In this document: piece after piece, positions 1-9,137 of the stretch | Numbering within the stretch: the first letter of the stretch is position 1 | Layout: each line of letters opens with the position of its first letter | Assembly (NCBI RefSeq): GCF_900167975.1 | Contig: NZ_FUZU01000001.1 | Coordinates: forward strand, 129,001 to 193,000 | Reading direction: 5' to 3' | Length of the DNA: 64,000 nucleotides | Source: Ohtaekwangia koreensis | Lineage (GTDB): Bacteria; Bacteroidota; Bacteroidia; Cytophagales; Cyclobacteriaceae | Notes under the pieces: generated by a model | The model's input: the letters and a program-made list of their open reading frames with translations, nothing else | Told to the model about the DNA's origin: nothing | Databases searched by the model: none | Made by a program: the position numbers and the translations under genes

Positions 1-441
1 GCGAAAGCAAACGATGTTGTGTTGATGCTGGATATAAAGGATGATGTATGGGAAGAGACTATTGAATTGGTAACGCGATATGATTTGATTAAAAAATGTA
101 TTGTGCTTACGTTCGACCCTGCAATGACTTCAAAGGTATATAGTTTGTCCGATGCGGTTGCGATTTCTTTTCTCGCTAAAGACGAAGCATCGTGGAAGAG
201 TGTTCAGAAATCAGGTATATCGAATTCTAGTTTAATAGCATATATAACATCATCTACAACGGGAGCATTGATAAAGGAGTTTCAGCGGTTCAAAATTGCT
301 ATGATGACTGATGCGAGTGAATCTAATAGAAATAATGCGGCTATATATCCGGCTGAATTCTATCTGGAAATGATTGCTAAAAAGCAAATTGATATACTCA
401 TTACAGATTTTCCGGTAGATGTATCACAAAAGTTGAAATGA
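1..441 (+). CDS. Glycerophosphodiester phosphodiesterase-like protein, C-terminal part
   Basis: Only the last ~146 residues are present; the frame is open to the window edge, so the internal GTG at 19 is not a real start. The segment begins with a hydrophobic strand ending in LMLDIK and ends with ILITDFPVD. This is the arrangement seen in the C-terminal half of the TIM barrel of the GDPD (PI-PLC-like) superfamily, where the last strand typically reads 'xxTDxP'. Such enzymes hydrolyse glycerophosphodiesters to glycerol-3-phosphate and an alcohol. The catalytic N-terminal residues lie outside the window, so activity cannot be judged. The assignment rests on fold-level motifs and is moderate. 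Confidence 0.6.
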   Translation, partial: AKANDVVLMLDIKDDVWEETIELVTRYDLIKKCIVLTFDPAMTSKVYSLSDAVAISFLAKDEASWKSVQKSGISNSSLIAYITSSTTGALIKEFQRFKIAMMTDASESNRNNAAIYPAEFYLEMIAKKQIDILITDFPVDVSQKLK

Positions 442-516
442 GAAATATATAGTGTTATTGTAAGGTATATTTAGTGTAATTATTTGCGTATAGATATACC
501 GTTGTATTGCGGTTTT

Positions 517-544
517 TTGTTTTCAAATGAAAGCCGTAACTTTG
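517..544 (+). promoter_or_regulatory. Bacteroidota-type promoter of the mltF-like gene
   Basis: TTG (517-519), a 17-nt spacer and TAACTTTG (537-544) match the -33/-7 consensus of the Bacteroidota primary sigma factor (TTG...TAnnTTTG). The -7 element ends only 8 nt before the ATG at 553, so the transcript would have almost no leader. Confidence 0.5.
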
Positions 545-552
545 ATTTTACT

Positions 553-2040
553 ATGTTGGTTTTAGTACGATCCTGGTCGAGAGTTTGTCTCCTCTCAATC
601 GTGGCAATTTCCTGCAATCCGCCTCAAAAAGAAGCTTTTCCTTCTGAACCGGCGGTTAGACTGGACCTCCATGCCATTCGCGAACGCGGTTATATAAATG
701 CGCTCGTAGATAATAACTCCATTAGCTACTTTATATACAAGGGCAAGCCGATGGGATATGAATATGAATTGCTGCAAGATCTTGCAAAACACTTGAAAGT
801 TGGGTTAAAAATTAAAGTCACCAGTGGTGTAGAATCTGCAATAGATCAATTAAATAAAGGTGAAGGTGATATTATAGCTTTTCCGCTAACGATCAATAAG
901 CCGCGAAAGGAATTAGTTGCATTTACACGGCCGCATTTTAATACATACCAGGTGCTTGTACAACGCAAGCCTGTGAACTGGCGCAAGTTGAATGAAGATC
1001 AGATTAATGCGTCGCTCATCCGAACTCCATCCGCGTTGGGAGGTAAAGAAATACACGTCATTAAAGGTACCAGTCACGCGATGCGGATTAAAAATCTGTC
1101 AGAAGAGATCGGTACAGATATACTTGTTAAAGAAGATACACTGAATTCTGAAAGTGAATCGTTGATCAGAAAAGTTTCTGTTGGTGAGATAGACTATACC
1201 ATTGCCGATCACACCATGGCACAAGTGAATGCTGCATATTATCCTAATCTGGATGTAAGTACTGTGCTAAGTATACCACAACAGATTGCTTGGGCTGTAC
1301 GTAAAAATTCTCCAGAGTTGTTAACTGAAATTGATGATTGGTTGCTTCAGATAAAAAAGAGGCCAACCTTTATGGTAATTTATAATCGCTACTTTAAAAG
1401 TCCACGCACATCGTTGATACGCATGAAGAGTGACTACTTCTCTTATGGTAGTAATCGTCTTTCGCCGTATGATGATCTCATTAAAGAAGGTGCCAAAAAA
1501 TTGCAGTGGGATTGGCGTTTACTCGCTGCCGTTGTATATCAGGAATCTAAATTTAATCCAACTGAAGAGTCGTGGGCAGGTGCACGCGGATTGATGCAGT
1601 TGATGCCTGAGACCGCGAAGCGCTTCGGAGCAAAAAATGTTAATGATCCAAGGCAAAGCATGAATGCCGGTGTTAGCTATTTAAAATACCTGGATCGATA
1701 CTGGAAAAAATCTGTGCCGGATTCTGTGCAACGTCTGAAATTTATTTTAGCATCCTACAACGCTGGACTTTCACATATACTGGATGCGAAAAAACTATTG
1801 CGCAAGTATGGTAAAGACAAAAGCGTTGCCGTGTGGGATGATAATGTACAATACTACCTGCTAAAAAAATCTGATCCTGGATTTTATCGTGACCCTGTTG
1901 TGGCTGCCGGATATTGCAAATGCGAAGAGCCTGTAAACTATATACAGGATGTCTTCGAGCGTTATGAGGAGTATAAAATACATATCAAAGACGATCTTTT
2001 TGATGAAAGTGCTATTCAAAGTGTAGTAACTTCAAATTGA
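553..2040 (+). CDS. mltF: Membrane-bound lytic transglycosylase F-like lipoprotein
   Basis: 495 residues. The N-terminus is a lipoprotein signal peptide with lipobox AISC. It is followed by a periplasmic solute-binding-type (SBP_bac_3) domain of about 230 residues, then a C-terminal SLT lysozyme-like domain. That domain shows YQESKF (catalytic Glu), the GLMQLMP motif and the ASYNAG motif. This two-domain order is that of MltF, which cleaves peptidoglycan glycan strands to 1,6-anhydromuropeptides from the outer membrane. A longer frame opens at TTG 484, but that would put the signal peptide inside the protein and the promoter inside the gene, so ATG 553 was chosen. No obvious operon partner. 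Confidence 0.88.
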   Translation: MLVLVRSWSRVCLLSIVAISCNPPQKEAFPSEPAVRLDLHAIRERGYINALVDNNSISYFIYKGKPMGYEYELLQDLAKHLKVGLKIKVTSGVESAIDQLNKGEGDIIAFPLTINKPRKELVAFTRPHFNTYQVLVQRKPVNWRKLNEDQINASLIRTPSALGGKEIHVIKGTSHAMRIKNLSEEIGTDILVKEDTLNSESESLIRKVSVGEIDYTIADHTMAQVNAAYYPNLDVSTVLSIPQQIAWAVRKNSPELLTEIDDWLLQIKKRPTFMVIYNRYFKSPRTSLIRMKSDYFSYGSNRLSPYDDLIKEGAKKLQWDWRLLAAVVYQESKFNPTEESWAGARGLMQLMPETAKRFGAKNVNDPRQSMNAGVSYLKYLDRYWKKSVPDSVQRLKFILASYNAGLSHILDAKKLLRKYGKDKSVAVWDDNVQYYLLKKSDPGFYRDPVVAAGYCKCEEPVNYIQDVFERYEEYKIHIKDDLFDESAIQSVVTSN

Positions 2041-2090
2041 CAAAGTATATACTGTATATATAGTAAGCGTTGGAACGTATTTAAAAGTTG

Positions 2091-2121
2091 TTGCATAATC
2101 AACTTTACCTTGATAACTTTT
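2091..2121 (+). promoter_or_regulatory. Candidate promoter of the lipoprotein gene at 2151
   Basis: TTG (2091-2093), a 20-nt spacer and TAACTTTT (2114-2121, 7 of 8 to TAnnTTTG), followed 29 nt later by the ATG. Spacing and sequence fit the Bacteroidota promoter consensus. Confidence 0.42.
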
Positions 2122-2150
2122 CTTAGTTAAATTTTAAAAACCCTCTTTTT

Positions 2151-2987
2151 ATGAAAACCATCAAAATGATGATGGGGTCAATGCTATTGCTTTGCCTCAT
2201 CCTGATCTCGTCATGCGATCCATCGCATCCTTGTCGCACTTGTCGTATCGATAAAGTTTATTGGGAAGATGAATGGCATAAAGCCTACTACAGTAGTTCC
2301 GGAAGACTGGTGAAGCTCGAAGCTGAAGGAAGTAAAATTCTTTTTCAGTACAACGGATCGGATCAATTGATAAGTGCAGAGATATATACTGGTGATCCAG
2401 CACCAGAGTATAGTTTCGATTTTACACACGGCCCTTTTGGTATTGTAGAGTCGGATGTGTATGATTCCTATGGATTCCGAAGGCATTTTGATTTTCACTA
2501 CGCTTCTCCAACGGTTGTAGACTATCTTGTTGAAAGCGAATATGGTGGAGGTGCTGGTGATCCTCCTACATTTGTAATACAGAAAGATCTGACATATGGC
2601 AGTGGAAATGTGACGTTTGTAAGTGGAACTGTAAATGGCAATCCATTCACTGGGTATACCGGGTCTGCTTACGACAAGAAGACAAATCCGTTTAAGTTAT
2701 TGGCACATGCTGTGGGTAATCCTGTATTCTTTCCGGTGTGTAATATCGTGTCTTATCCGGTAATGCGGTATGATATCTCATTCCTGAATCTTTTCTCAAA
2801 GAACAATCCAGGTAAAGGTATATATGAAGTGCCGGTAGGCGGTGGCCCCGAAGTTCAGCAGCCGCAAGATTTTACTTATGTGTATACATCATCGTATGTT
2901 GAGTCGCTTGTATGGAATGATGATCTGGCAGGCACCAATAAATATGCTTTCTCTTATAATTGTGGCTTCTCTTCAGCAGAAGATTGA
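2151..2987 (+). CDS. Hypothetical lipoprotein
   Basis: 278 residues with a clear lipoprotein signal peptide (lipobox ISSC at about residues 19-22), so the mature protein should be anchored in the envelope. The N-terminal third has short beta-rich segments resembling the 'YYSSSGRLVKLE...YNGSDQLISAEIY' strand pairs of YD/RHS-like or DUF4595-type Bacteroidota surface lipoproteins. I do not recognise a catalytic motif. It has its own candidate promoter and ends 17 nt from the convergent kmo gene, with no hairpin in between. Function unknown. Confidence 0.7.
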   Translation: MKTIKMMMGSMLLLCLILISSCDPSHPCRTCRIDKVYWEDEWHKAYYSSSGRLVKLEAEGSKILFQYNGSDQLISAEIYTGDPAPEYSFDFTHGPFGIVESDVYDSYGFRRHFDFHYASPTVVDYLVESEYGGGAGDPPTFVIQKDLTYGSGNVTFVSGTVNGNPFTGYTGSAYDKKTNPFKLLAHAVGNPVFFPVCNIVSYPVMRYDISFLNLFSKNNPGKGIYEVPVGGGPEVQQPQDFTYVYTSSYVESLVWNDDLAGTNKYAFSYNCGFSSAED

Positions 2988-3004
2988 TATGTAGATATCT
3001 CGGA

Positions 3005-4354
3005 CTATAGCTCCCGTTGAAGTGATTCAGCTATAGCTTTAAAGTCCAAAGACTCCCATTGATCCTGTATTCCGGGCCTGCTCATTACTTCGTTCATGAT
3101 CTTTGTTTGTAAACGACTGATGGTGTAGGCTTCGGAGTATCGGACGTGGTCATGAAATGTAACCATCGAGTATAGCGGAATCCATTTTTTGGGATATAGC
3201 GTGTGAAGTTTCGCTTCAATTTTCTTTCGCAATAAAAAATCTGCATCTGCCACAAGGTCACGCATCTCTACAAAATTATCAAGAGCCAGTTTCGCTATAG
3301 CGTCAGCGTCAGGTTTGCGTTGCTTTTGGAATTCAGGTAATGCAATATCCCAATGGTCATGATGCTTGTCCAGTAGTGCATTTAGAATTCTGCAATCTTC
3401 AAAACCAGCATTCATACCTTGTCCATAAAACGGAACGATCGCGTGTGCAGCATCACCAATAAGAAAAGTTTTGTTGCGTACCCAGGGAGAACATTTTACA
3501 GTAACAAGAGAAGAGGCAGGATTCCTGTTAAAGTCATCCAGAAGAGAAGGCATCAGCTTCGCTGCATCCGGAAAAGTAGTCTTGAAAAAGTCTTCTATAG
3601 CACGGTCGGATGTCAGCGTTGCAAAGGAAGGAGAGCCTTCAAAGGGAAAGAATAGTGTACATGTAAAGCTTCCGTCCGGGTTGGGAAGTGCAATCATCAT
3701 GAAGCTTTGGCGTGGCCAGATGTGCAGTGCCTTTTTTTCAAGATGAAATGCACCCGCTATACCGGCAGGTATATGAAGTTCTTTATAGCCATGCTCTATA
3801 TACTCTTGAGAAAAATTAAATCGTTCCGAGAATTGCATGGTTTGCCGTACAGCAGAAAAAGCTCCATCAGCACCAACCACAACATCAAATGTGTGCGTTG
3901 ATATATGATTTTCCGGAGACATTATCGTGATGGAAGTCTTGTCAGTATCAACATGCGTGATACGTTGATTGAAGTGAAAAGAAACACCGGATGCCTCGGC
4001 CTTGTTGATCAATACGATGTTGAGATCACTTCGCGATATAGAATTAATGAACTGTCCTTCTTTACCGTACGGTTGAAAGGTAAGATTGCCTTGCAGGTCG
4101 TGCATCATACGGCCATGCATCGGGATCGCTACTTTTTTTATAGCATCTGCCAATCCCACCTCCTCAAGAGCTTTGAGGCCGCGTGTACTGAGTGCCAGAT
4201 TAATAGAGCGTCCTGCTTGTAATGTATTCTTTCGCATGTCGGCCCTGCGCTCAAATACCGAAACCTTATAACCCCGTTTACTTAAATATAGGGCGAGCAA
4301 AGAACCGACTAATCCTGCTCCTGCTATAGCGATAGCTTTATTCGCGGTTGCCAT
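3005..4354 (-). CDS. kmo: Kynurenine 3-monooxygenase
   Basis: 449 residues, the usual KMO length. The N-terminus has a Rossmann FAD-binding motif GAGLVG (residues 12-17) followed by VFERR. A central [25 protein letters not shown]-type segment (the GD motif of aromatic hydroxylases) is unmistakable, and [12 protein letters not shown] is typical of KMO rather than other flavoprotein hydroxylases. It hydroxylates L-kynurenine to 3-hydroxykynurenine with NADPH and O2. Its ATG overlaps the TGA of kynU by one base (TGATG), indicating translational coupling; kmo is the distal gene. Confidence 0.93.
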   Translation of the reverse strand: [449 protein letters not shown]

Positions 4355-5619
4355 CAGATTAAGCTGTTCAGAATTTCACCCACCCTGTATATATCTTCAA
4401 ATGAATTATAGAGCGGAACAGGCGCTATGCGGATTACATTGGGTTCTCGCCAATCGGCAATGATCCCCGCTTTGTTTAACTGCTGAAATATTTTTTTGCC
4501 GTTTTGTTTCATGAAGATCGAGAGCTGGCCCCCGCGCTCTTCCGGATTAGCAGGTGTAATGATTTTTAATGTGTTCTCAAGCGGATCGATGTCCTTTAAA
4601 ATATATTCGAGGTAGGAGGTAAGTGCTACGCTTTTCTTACGCAATGCTTTTATACCCGCCTCATGGAATATTTCTAGTGACGCCAGTAAAGCTGCATTTT
4701 GAAATATAGGTACATTTGAAAGTTGCCATCCATCCACACCTTTCATCGGTTTGAATCCTTTTTTCATCCCAAAGCGCTCCTTTTCATCATATCCCCACCA
4801 GCCTGCAAAGCGTGGCAGTTCCGTATTGCTTTCATACTTCTCGTGTATATAGGCACCGGCAATTGCACCCGGCCCTGCGTTTAAATATTTATAGCTACAC
4901 CATACTGCAAAATCGACCTGGTCTTTGTGAAGATTTAGCGGAACATTACCCACTGCGTGTGCCAGGTCAAAGCCTGCTATAGCGCCCACGCTATGAGCCG
5001 CGGCTGTAATTTTAGGTATATTAAAAAATTGACCTGTATAGTATTGAACACCTCCTAAAATTACCAACGCTACTTCGCGTCCATGCTCTTCAATCGCGCT
5101 AACAATATCTTCTGTTCGCAATGTGAACTCTTCTTCCCGTGGTTTAAGTTCTATTAATACCTTGTCGGGATTTAGTCCATGGAATTTTATCTGTGTTTCA
5201 AATGCATATTGGTCCGATGAAAACGCGCCAGCCTCCACTATAATTTTATAACGCTCAGTAGTCGGTGTATAAAATGATACCATCATCAAATGTAAATTAA
5301 CCGTGAGCTGGTTCATGGCGATTACCTCCGAGGGTTTAGCGCCTACAATGCCTGCCAATGTTTTCTTGGCAAGTTGATGGTGGTATATCCATGGCCTCCT
5401 GGAATGAACATGTCCTTCTCCGCCAAGCTTTGCCCAGTCCTCTAGCTCCTCGTTTATAAACTGTTTTGTTGTTTTTGGCTGAAGTCCAAGCGAGTTTCCG
5501 ATGAGGTAGATGGCCTGCTTGTTATTTGCTTTCGGAATCAGAAACTTATTCCGGTAGTTACGAAGTGTATCTTCTTTGTCAGATTGTTTAGCGAACTGAA
5601 GTGTATTCTTAAATTTCAT
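4354..5619 (-). CDS. kynU: Kynureninase
   Basis: 421 residues. A fold-type I PLP enzyme with GFDLAHAVGN (Asp218 for the pyridine nitrogen) and WCSYKYLN (Schiff-base Lys244), the signature spacing of kynureninase. It also carries GNSLGLQP near the N-terminus, as family members do. It cleaves 3-hydroxykynurenine to 3-hydroxyanthranilate and alanine. It is the first gene of a two-gene unit with kmo, so two consecutive steps are co-expressed in reverse order to the pathway. The upstream 86 nt contain no convincing promoter. Confidence 0.95.
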   Translation of the reverse strand: MKFKNTLQFAKQSDKEDTLRNYRNKFLIPKANNKQAIYLIGNSLGLQPKTTKQFINEELEDWAKLGGEGHVHSRRPWIYHHQLAKKTLAGIVGAKPSEVIAMNQLTVNLHLMMVSFYTPTTERYKIIVEAGAFSSDQYAFETQIKFHGLNPDKVLIELKPREEEFTLRTEDIVSAIEEHGREVALVILGGVQYYTGQFFNIPKITAAAHSVGAIAGFDLAHAVGNVPLNLHKDQVDFAVWCSYKYLNAGPGAIAGAYIHEKYESNTELPRFAGWWGYDEKERFGMKKGFKPMKGVDGWQLSNVPIFQNAALLASLEIFHEAGIKALRKKSVALTSYLEYILKDIDPLENTLKIITPANPEERGGQLSIFMKQNGKKIFQQLNKAGIIADWREPNVIRIAPVPLYNSFEDIYRVGEILNSLI

Positions 5620-5705
5620 ATTTAAAGTGTAGTCTTTGAGAGATGGATTTTTAAGAGGTATAGATGAAAGATAAGTTTTGATATATAGTTAATGCATCGC
5701 TGGAA

Positions 5706-6182
5706 CTAAAATAATGAGAGTTGTCTTAAAATCGCGCCTTCATGGTATAGCAGCCATTCTTTATTTTCGAGTCCGCCTCCATATCCTACCAGGTCACCAC
5801 TTTTACCAATAACACGATGGCAGGGAGCAATAATAGCAATAGGATTTTGTCCATTTGCTAAGCCAACAGCACGTATAGATTTGATGTCTCCTACGCGAAG
5901 CGCGATCTCTTCATACGAAACCGTTTTCCCATAGGGAATAGTCATCAACGCGTTCCATACTTTTACCTGAAAAGCTGATCCGCGGAAATCAAGTTCAACG
6001 GTGAAGAATTTTCGACCCTTAAAAAAATACTCATCCAGCTCGTTGATGCACTGATCGATTACGGCTGTCCGGACTTCTTCCTCTCGAGAGTTTTTTAAAA
6101 AATTCATTGTGATAATCTTGTCGTTCTCCGACTCAATTATAAAATCGCCAACAGGCGAACTATAGTATCCAATTCCTTTCAT
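5706..6182 (-). CDS. ogt: Methylated-DNA--[protein]-cysteine S-methyltransferase
   Basis: 158 residues. The active-site motif PCHRV (Cys121) and the downstream GYGGG segment identify an O6-alkylguanine transferase. It removes methyl groups from O6-methylguanine by suicidal transfer to its own cysteine. It has the short N-terminal domain of Ogt-type proteins and no AraC-like Ada domain. It lies between the kynurenine genes kynU (86 nt away) and the dioxygenase gene (91 nt away) on the same strand, but has no functional tie to them. The gaps are large enough for separate promoters. Confidence 0.93.
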   Translation of the reverse strand: MKGIGYYSSPVGDFIIESENDKIITMNFLKNSREEEVRTAVIDQCINELDEYFFKGRKFFTVELDFRGSAFQVKVWNALMTIPYGKTVSYEEIALRVGDIKSIRAVGLANGQNPIAIIAPCHRVIGKSGDLVGYGGGLENKEWLLYHEGAILRQLSLF

Positions 6183-6273
6183 GTCGTGTATATATACTCA
6201 CAATGCATGGTGCAACATTGGGACGTGTAGTGTTATAGTAAATTGTTGTTCCAGAATAGCAGTTATACTTTGC

Positions 6274-6804
6274 CTATACAAATCGTGGGTCTGCCTCCAT
6301 CACTGTTCCGCATTTCTTGCAGGTCCGTAGTTCCTTTGAGCCATAGAATTCGCGGAAGCGTGGAATGAAATCCTTTTCAATATTATCCAAATGAAAACGA
6401 TATTCATGCAGCTTGGTATTGCAATGGTCGCAATACCAAATCAATCCATCCTCTATATCTTTCTCCGGACGTTTACACTCAATTACAAGCCCTATAGAAT
6501 TGGCAGGACGCTCCGGACGATGTGGAACTCTTGAAGGAAGCAAAAACATTTCTCCGGCCTTTATCGGAATGTCTACCGGCTTGCCATCCTCTTGTACACG
6601 CACATTGATATCGCCTTCCAGTTGATAGAATAATTCTTCTGTCTCATTAAAGTGATAGTCCTTTCGCGCATTCGGTCCACCGACAATCATAACGATATAG
6701 TCACCGGCATCAGCATAGAGATTTTTATTTCCAACCGGAGGTTTCAACAGGTCACGATTTTCTTTGATCCATTGATTCAGATTAAACGGTCTGCGAATAG
6801 TCAT
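6274..6804 (-). CDS. nbaC: 3-hydroxyanthranilate 3,4-dioxygenase
   Basis: 176 residues from ATG 6804; a longer frame to 6840 adds a tail unlike the family. The cupin carries His51, Glu57 and His95 as iron ligands and Arg47, at the same numbers as in the well-studied bacterial enzyme. The C-terminal extension has two CxxC pairs (Cys125/128 and 162/165) forming the second, rubredoxin-like iron site of bacterial forms. It opens the ring of 3-hydroxyanthranilate to 2-amino-3-carboxymuconate semialdehyde, which either cyclises to quinolinate (NAD) or is degraded. It is divergent from the SDR/aldehyde dehydrogenase pair. Confidence 0.95.
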   Translation of the reverse strand: MTIRRPFNLNQWIKENRDLLKPPVGNKNLYADAGDYIVMIVGGPNARKDYHFNETEELFYQLEGDINVRVQEDGKPVDIPIKAGEMFLLPSRVPHRPERPANSIGLVIECKRPEKDIEDGLIWYCDHCNTKLHEYRFHLDNIEKDFIPRFREFYGSKELRTCKKCGTVMEADPRFV

Positions 6805-6892
6805 ATAAATAAATGTATAATGTTGTATGCGGTATGTCAACCAATCTATTCCTTTCTTAAATTTAAGAACAATTCAGTTACATACTTTAATA

Positions 6893-7678
6893 ATGAATCT
6901 TGATTTAAAAGGTAAACGTGCAGTGGTATGCGGCAGCACGCAAGGTATAGGCAAGGCGTCTGCTATAGAGCTTGCGTTATTGGGAGCAAATGTGACCTTA
7001 ATTGCCCGGAATGAGGAAAAGCTAAAAGCCGTTTTGCAAATGCTATCAACGCAAGGTGATCAACAGCACACGTATATAGTTGCCGATTTTGATTCACTGG
7101 AAACGCTCGAAAGCAAAGTGAAAAAGTATGCAGCTGAACACGCCGTACACATCCTTGTAAATAACACGGGTGGGCCACCGGCCGGGCAGGCTATTGATGC
7201 GCAGATACAGGATTTTGTAAAAGCGTTTTCAAATCATCTTCTCTGCAATCAGATTTTAGCAAAGGCATTTGTAGATGGAATGAAGCGCGAAAAATATGGA
7301 CGAATCATTAATGTTATTTCTACATCGGTGAAGATTCCTATTCGAGGGTTAGGTGTTTCCAATACTATTCGAGGAGCCGTTGCAAATTGGTCAAAGACGT
7401 TGTCATTAGAGCTGGCATCGTTTGGTATTACCGTCAATAATGTATTACCAGGTTCTACTATGACAGGGCGACTCGAGTCTCTCATTGCTTCAAAGGCAGA
7501 GAAGGGCGGAAAGACTTTTGATGAAGCGAAGCAAGATATGATCAATGAAATTCCGGCAGCACGTATAGGGGAAGCACATGAAGTGGCAGCTGCCATTGCG
7601 TTCCTCGCGACTCCGGCAGCAGGCTATATAAATGGTATCAATGTCCCGGTAGATGGAGGCCGCACGGGGAGTTTATAA
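6893..7678 (+). CDS. Atypical short-chain dehydrogenase/reductase of the kynurenine cluster
   Basis: 261 residues from ATG 6893. A Rossmann fold with the glycine-rich GSTQGIG (14-20) and NNTGGP (90-95) in place of the classical NNAG. The catalytic serine region ISTS (142-145) is present, but where YxxxK is expected the sequence reads VSNTIR, so both the general base Tyr and the Lys appear to be lost. This matches the 'BKR-like SDR-like' subgroup that lacks a normal tetrad. It ends 3 nt before the aldehyde dehydrogenase ATG, so the two are almost certainly co-transcribed, suggesting a role in handling a 2-aminomuconate intermediate. Annotating it as a 3-oxoacyl-ACP reductase would be unsafe. 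Confidence 0.85.
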   Translation: MNLDLKGKRAVVCGSTQGIGKASAIELALLGANVTLIARNEEKLKAVLQMLSTQGDQQHTYIVADFDSLETLESKVKKYAAEHAVHILVNNTGGPPAGQAIDAQIQDFVKAFSNHLLCNQILAKAFVDGMKREKYGRIINVISTSVKIPIRGLGVSNTIRGAVANWSKTLSLELASFGITVNNVLPGSTMTGRLESLIASKAEKGGKTFDEAKQDMINEIPAARIGEAHEVAAAIAFLATPAAGYINGINVPVDGGRTGSL

Positions 7679-7681
7679 CGC

Positions 7682-9124
7682 ATGGAGAAGATCTATAATT
7701 ATATCAATGGCGAACTGGTCGAGCCGATATCCGGAAAGTTCCTCAGCAACTATAGTCCTGCCGAGGGAAAGATATATAGTGTAATTCCGGATTCAGATCA
7801 GCACGATGTGGAGAAGGCTGTTGTCGCAGCGAAAGCTGCATTTATCCAGTGGTCGACTATGGCTGTTGAAAAGCGGTCTGCTATATTAACGCGGATTGCC
7901 GATTTGATTGATCGTGACCTTGATAAGCTTGCTTTGGCGGAAAGTATAGATAATGGCAAGCCTGTAAAACTTGCAAAAGTTGTTGATATACCACGCGCTT
8001 CTGCCAATATGCGTTTCTTTGCCAGTGGTGCTATTCACTTCGCCAGCGAAGCGCATGTTACAGGTACAGATGCTATTAACTATACGGTGAGAAATCCGAT
8101 TGGCATTGCTGGGTGTATATCTCCATGGAACCTGCCGCTATATTTATTTACCTGGAAAATTGCACCTGCACTCGCGTCTGGCTGTACCGTTGTTGCAAAG
8201 CCTTCCGAGCTCACACCGATGACTGCCTTTTTATTTTCTAGGCTCTGTATAGAGGCAGGGTTGCCGAAAGGTGTCTTAAATATAGTACATGGTCTGGGGC
8301 CTAAAGCCGGTCAGGCTATTATCGAGCATCCTGAAATTCCCGCTATATCTTTTACAGGAGGCACAGTAACCGGAAAGAAAATTGCTGCTACGACTGCGCC
8401 CATGTTTAAGAAGCTTTCGCTCGAACTTGGCGGTAAAAATCCCAATATAATATTTGCTGACTGTGATTTTGAACAGGCCGTAACTACATCTATACAATCC
8501 TCTTTTTCAAACCAAGGTGAGATCTGTTTATGCGGATCCCGGATTTTTGTAGAGCAAAGTATATATAAGAAGTTTGTAGATGAATTTGTGAAACGCACAA
8601 AGGCATTGATAACAGGCGATCCGCTGTCCGATGTTACCAATACAGGTGCATTGGTATCTGAGGCACACATGAACAAAGTTTTGGCCTATATAGATCTTGC
8701 GCGACAAGAAGGAGGAACGATAGAAACTGGTGGCAATCGTGTTACTATATCGGGTCGATGTGCGCAGGGATATTTTGTTGAGCCCACCGTGATCACCGGA
8801 TTGAATTGTGCGTGTCGTACCAACCAGGAGGAGATCTTCGGGCCGGTTGTTTCCATTACACCCTTCGCGAAAGAAGAAGAAGTGATTGGATATGCCAACA
8901 GCACACCGTATGGGCTATCCGCCACAATCTGGACGGAAAACCTGAAGCGTGCTCATCGTGTAGCCGCTGAAGTAAAGAGCGGAATCGTGTGGGTGAATTG
9001 CTGGCTCGTCCGCGATCTGCGCACACCTTTCGGAGGCATGAAACAATCGGGTGTTGGTCGCGAAGGTGGTTGGGAAGCGTTACGATTTTTTACCGAGGCG
9101 AAAAATGTTTGTATTAAATTGTAA
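7682..9124 (+). CDS. Aldehyde dehydrogenase, probable 2-aminomuconic 6-semialdehyde dehydrogenase
   Basis: 480 residues, full length for the NAD(P)-dependent ALDH superfamily. Asn150 (PWNLP), Glu248 (LELGG) and Cys282 (NQGEICLCGSR) form the catalytic set. The GEICLCGSR context and the linkage to kmo, kynU and 3-hydroxyanthranilate dioxygenase fit 2-aminomuconate semialdehyde dehydrogenase (NbaE/AmnC type), which oxidises the product of ACMS decarboxylase. That decarboxylase is not in the window, so the substrate is inferred from context. Second gene of the SDR-ALDH unit; it ends 13 nt from a convergent gene with no evident terminator. Confidence 0.88.
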   Translation: MEKIYNYINGELVEPISGKFLSNYSPAEGKIYSVIPDSDQHDVEKAVVAAKAAFIQWSTMAVEKRSAILTRIADLIDRDLDKLALAESIDNGKPVKLAKVVDIPRASANMRFFASGAIHFASEAHVTGTDAINYTVRNPIGIAGCISPWNLPLYLFTWKIAPALASGCTVVAKPSELTPMTAFLFSRLCIEAGLPKGVLNIVHGLGPKAGQAIIEHPEIPAISFTGGTVTGKKIAATTAPMFKKLSLELGGKNPNIIFADCDFEQAVTTSIQSSFSNQGEICLCGSRIFVEQSIYKKFVDEFVKRTKALITGDPLSDVTNTGALVSEAHMNKVLAYIDLARQEGGTIETGGNRVTISGRCAQGYFVEPTVITGLNCACRTNQEEIFGPVVSITPFAKEEEVIGYANSTPYGLSATIWTENLKRAHRVAAEVKSGIVWVNCWLVRDLRTPFGGMKQSGVGREGGWEALRFFTEAKNVCIKL

Positions 9125-9137
9125 TATAGTATAGATG

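Noticed and set aside
484-552. N-terminal extension of the mltF-like gene from TTG 484
   Set aside because: It would place the lipoprotein signal peptide internally and put the promoter boxes inside the coding region.
3905-4222. 105-codon plus-strand frame inside kmo
   Set aside because: Shadow of the kmo gene; the sequence has no family pattern and kmo is unambiguous.
6240-6275. TATACTTTG between ogt and the dioxygenase gene on the plus strand
   Set aside because: Spacing within the box is one base too long for TAnnTTTG, and transcription would run antisense into the dioxygenase gene.
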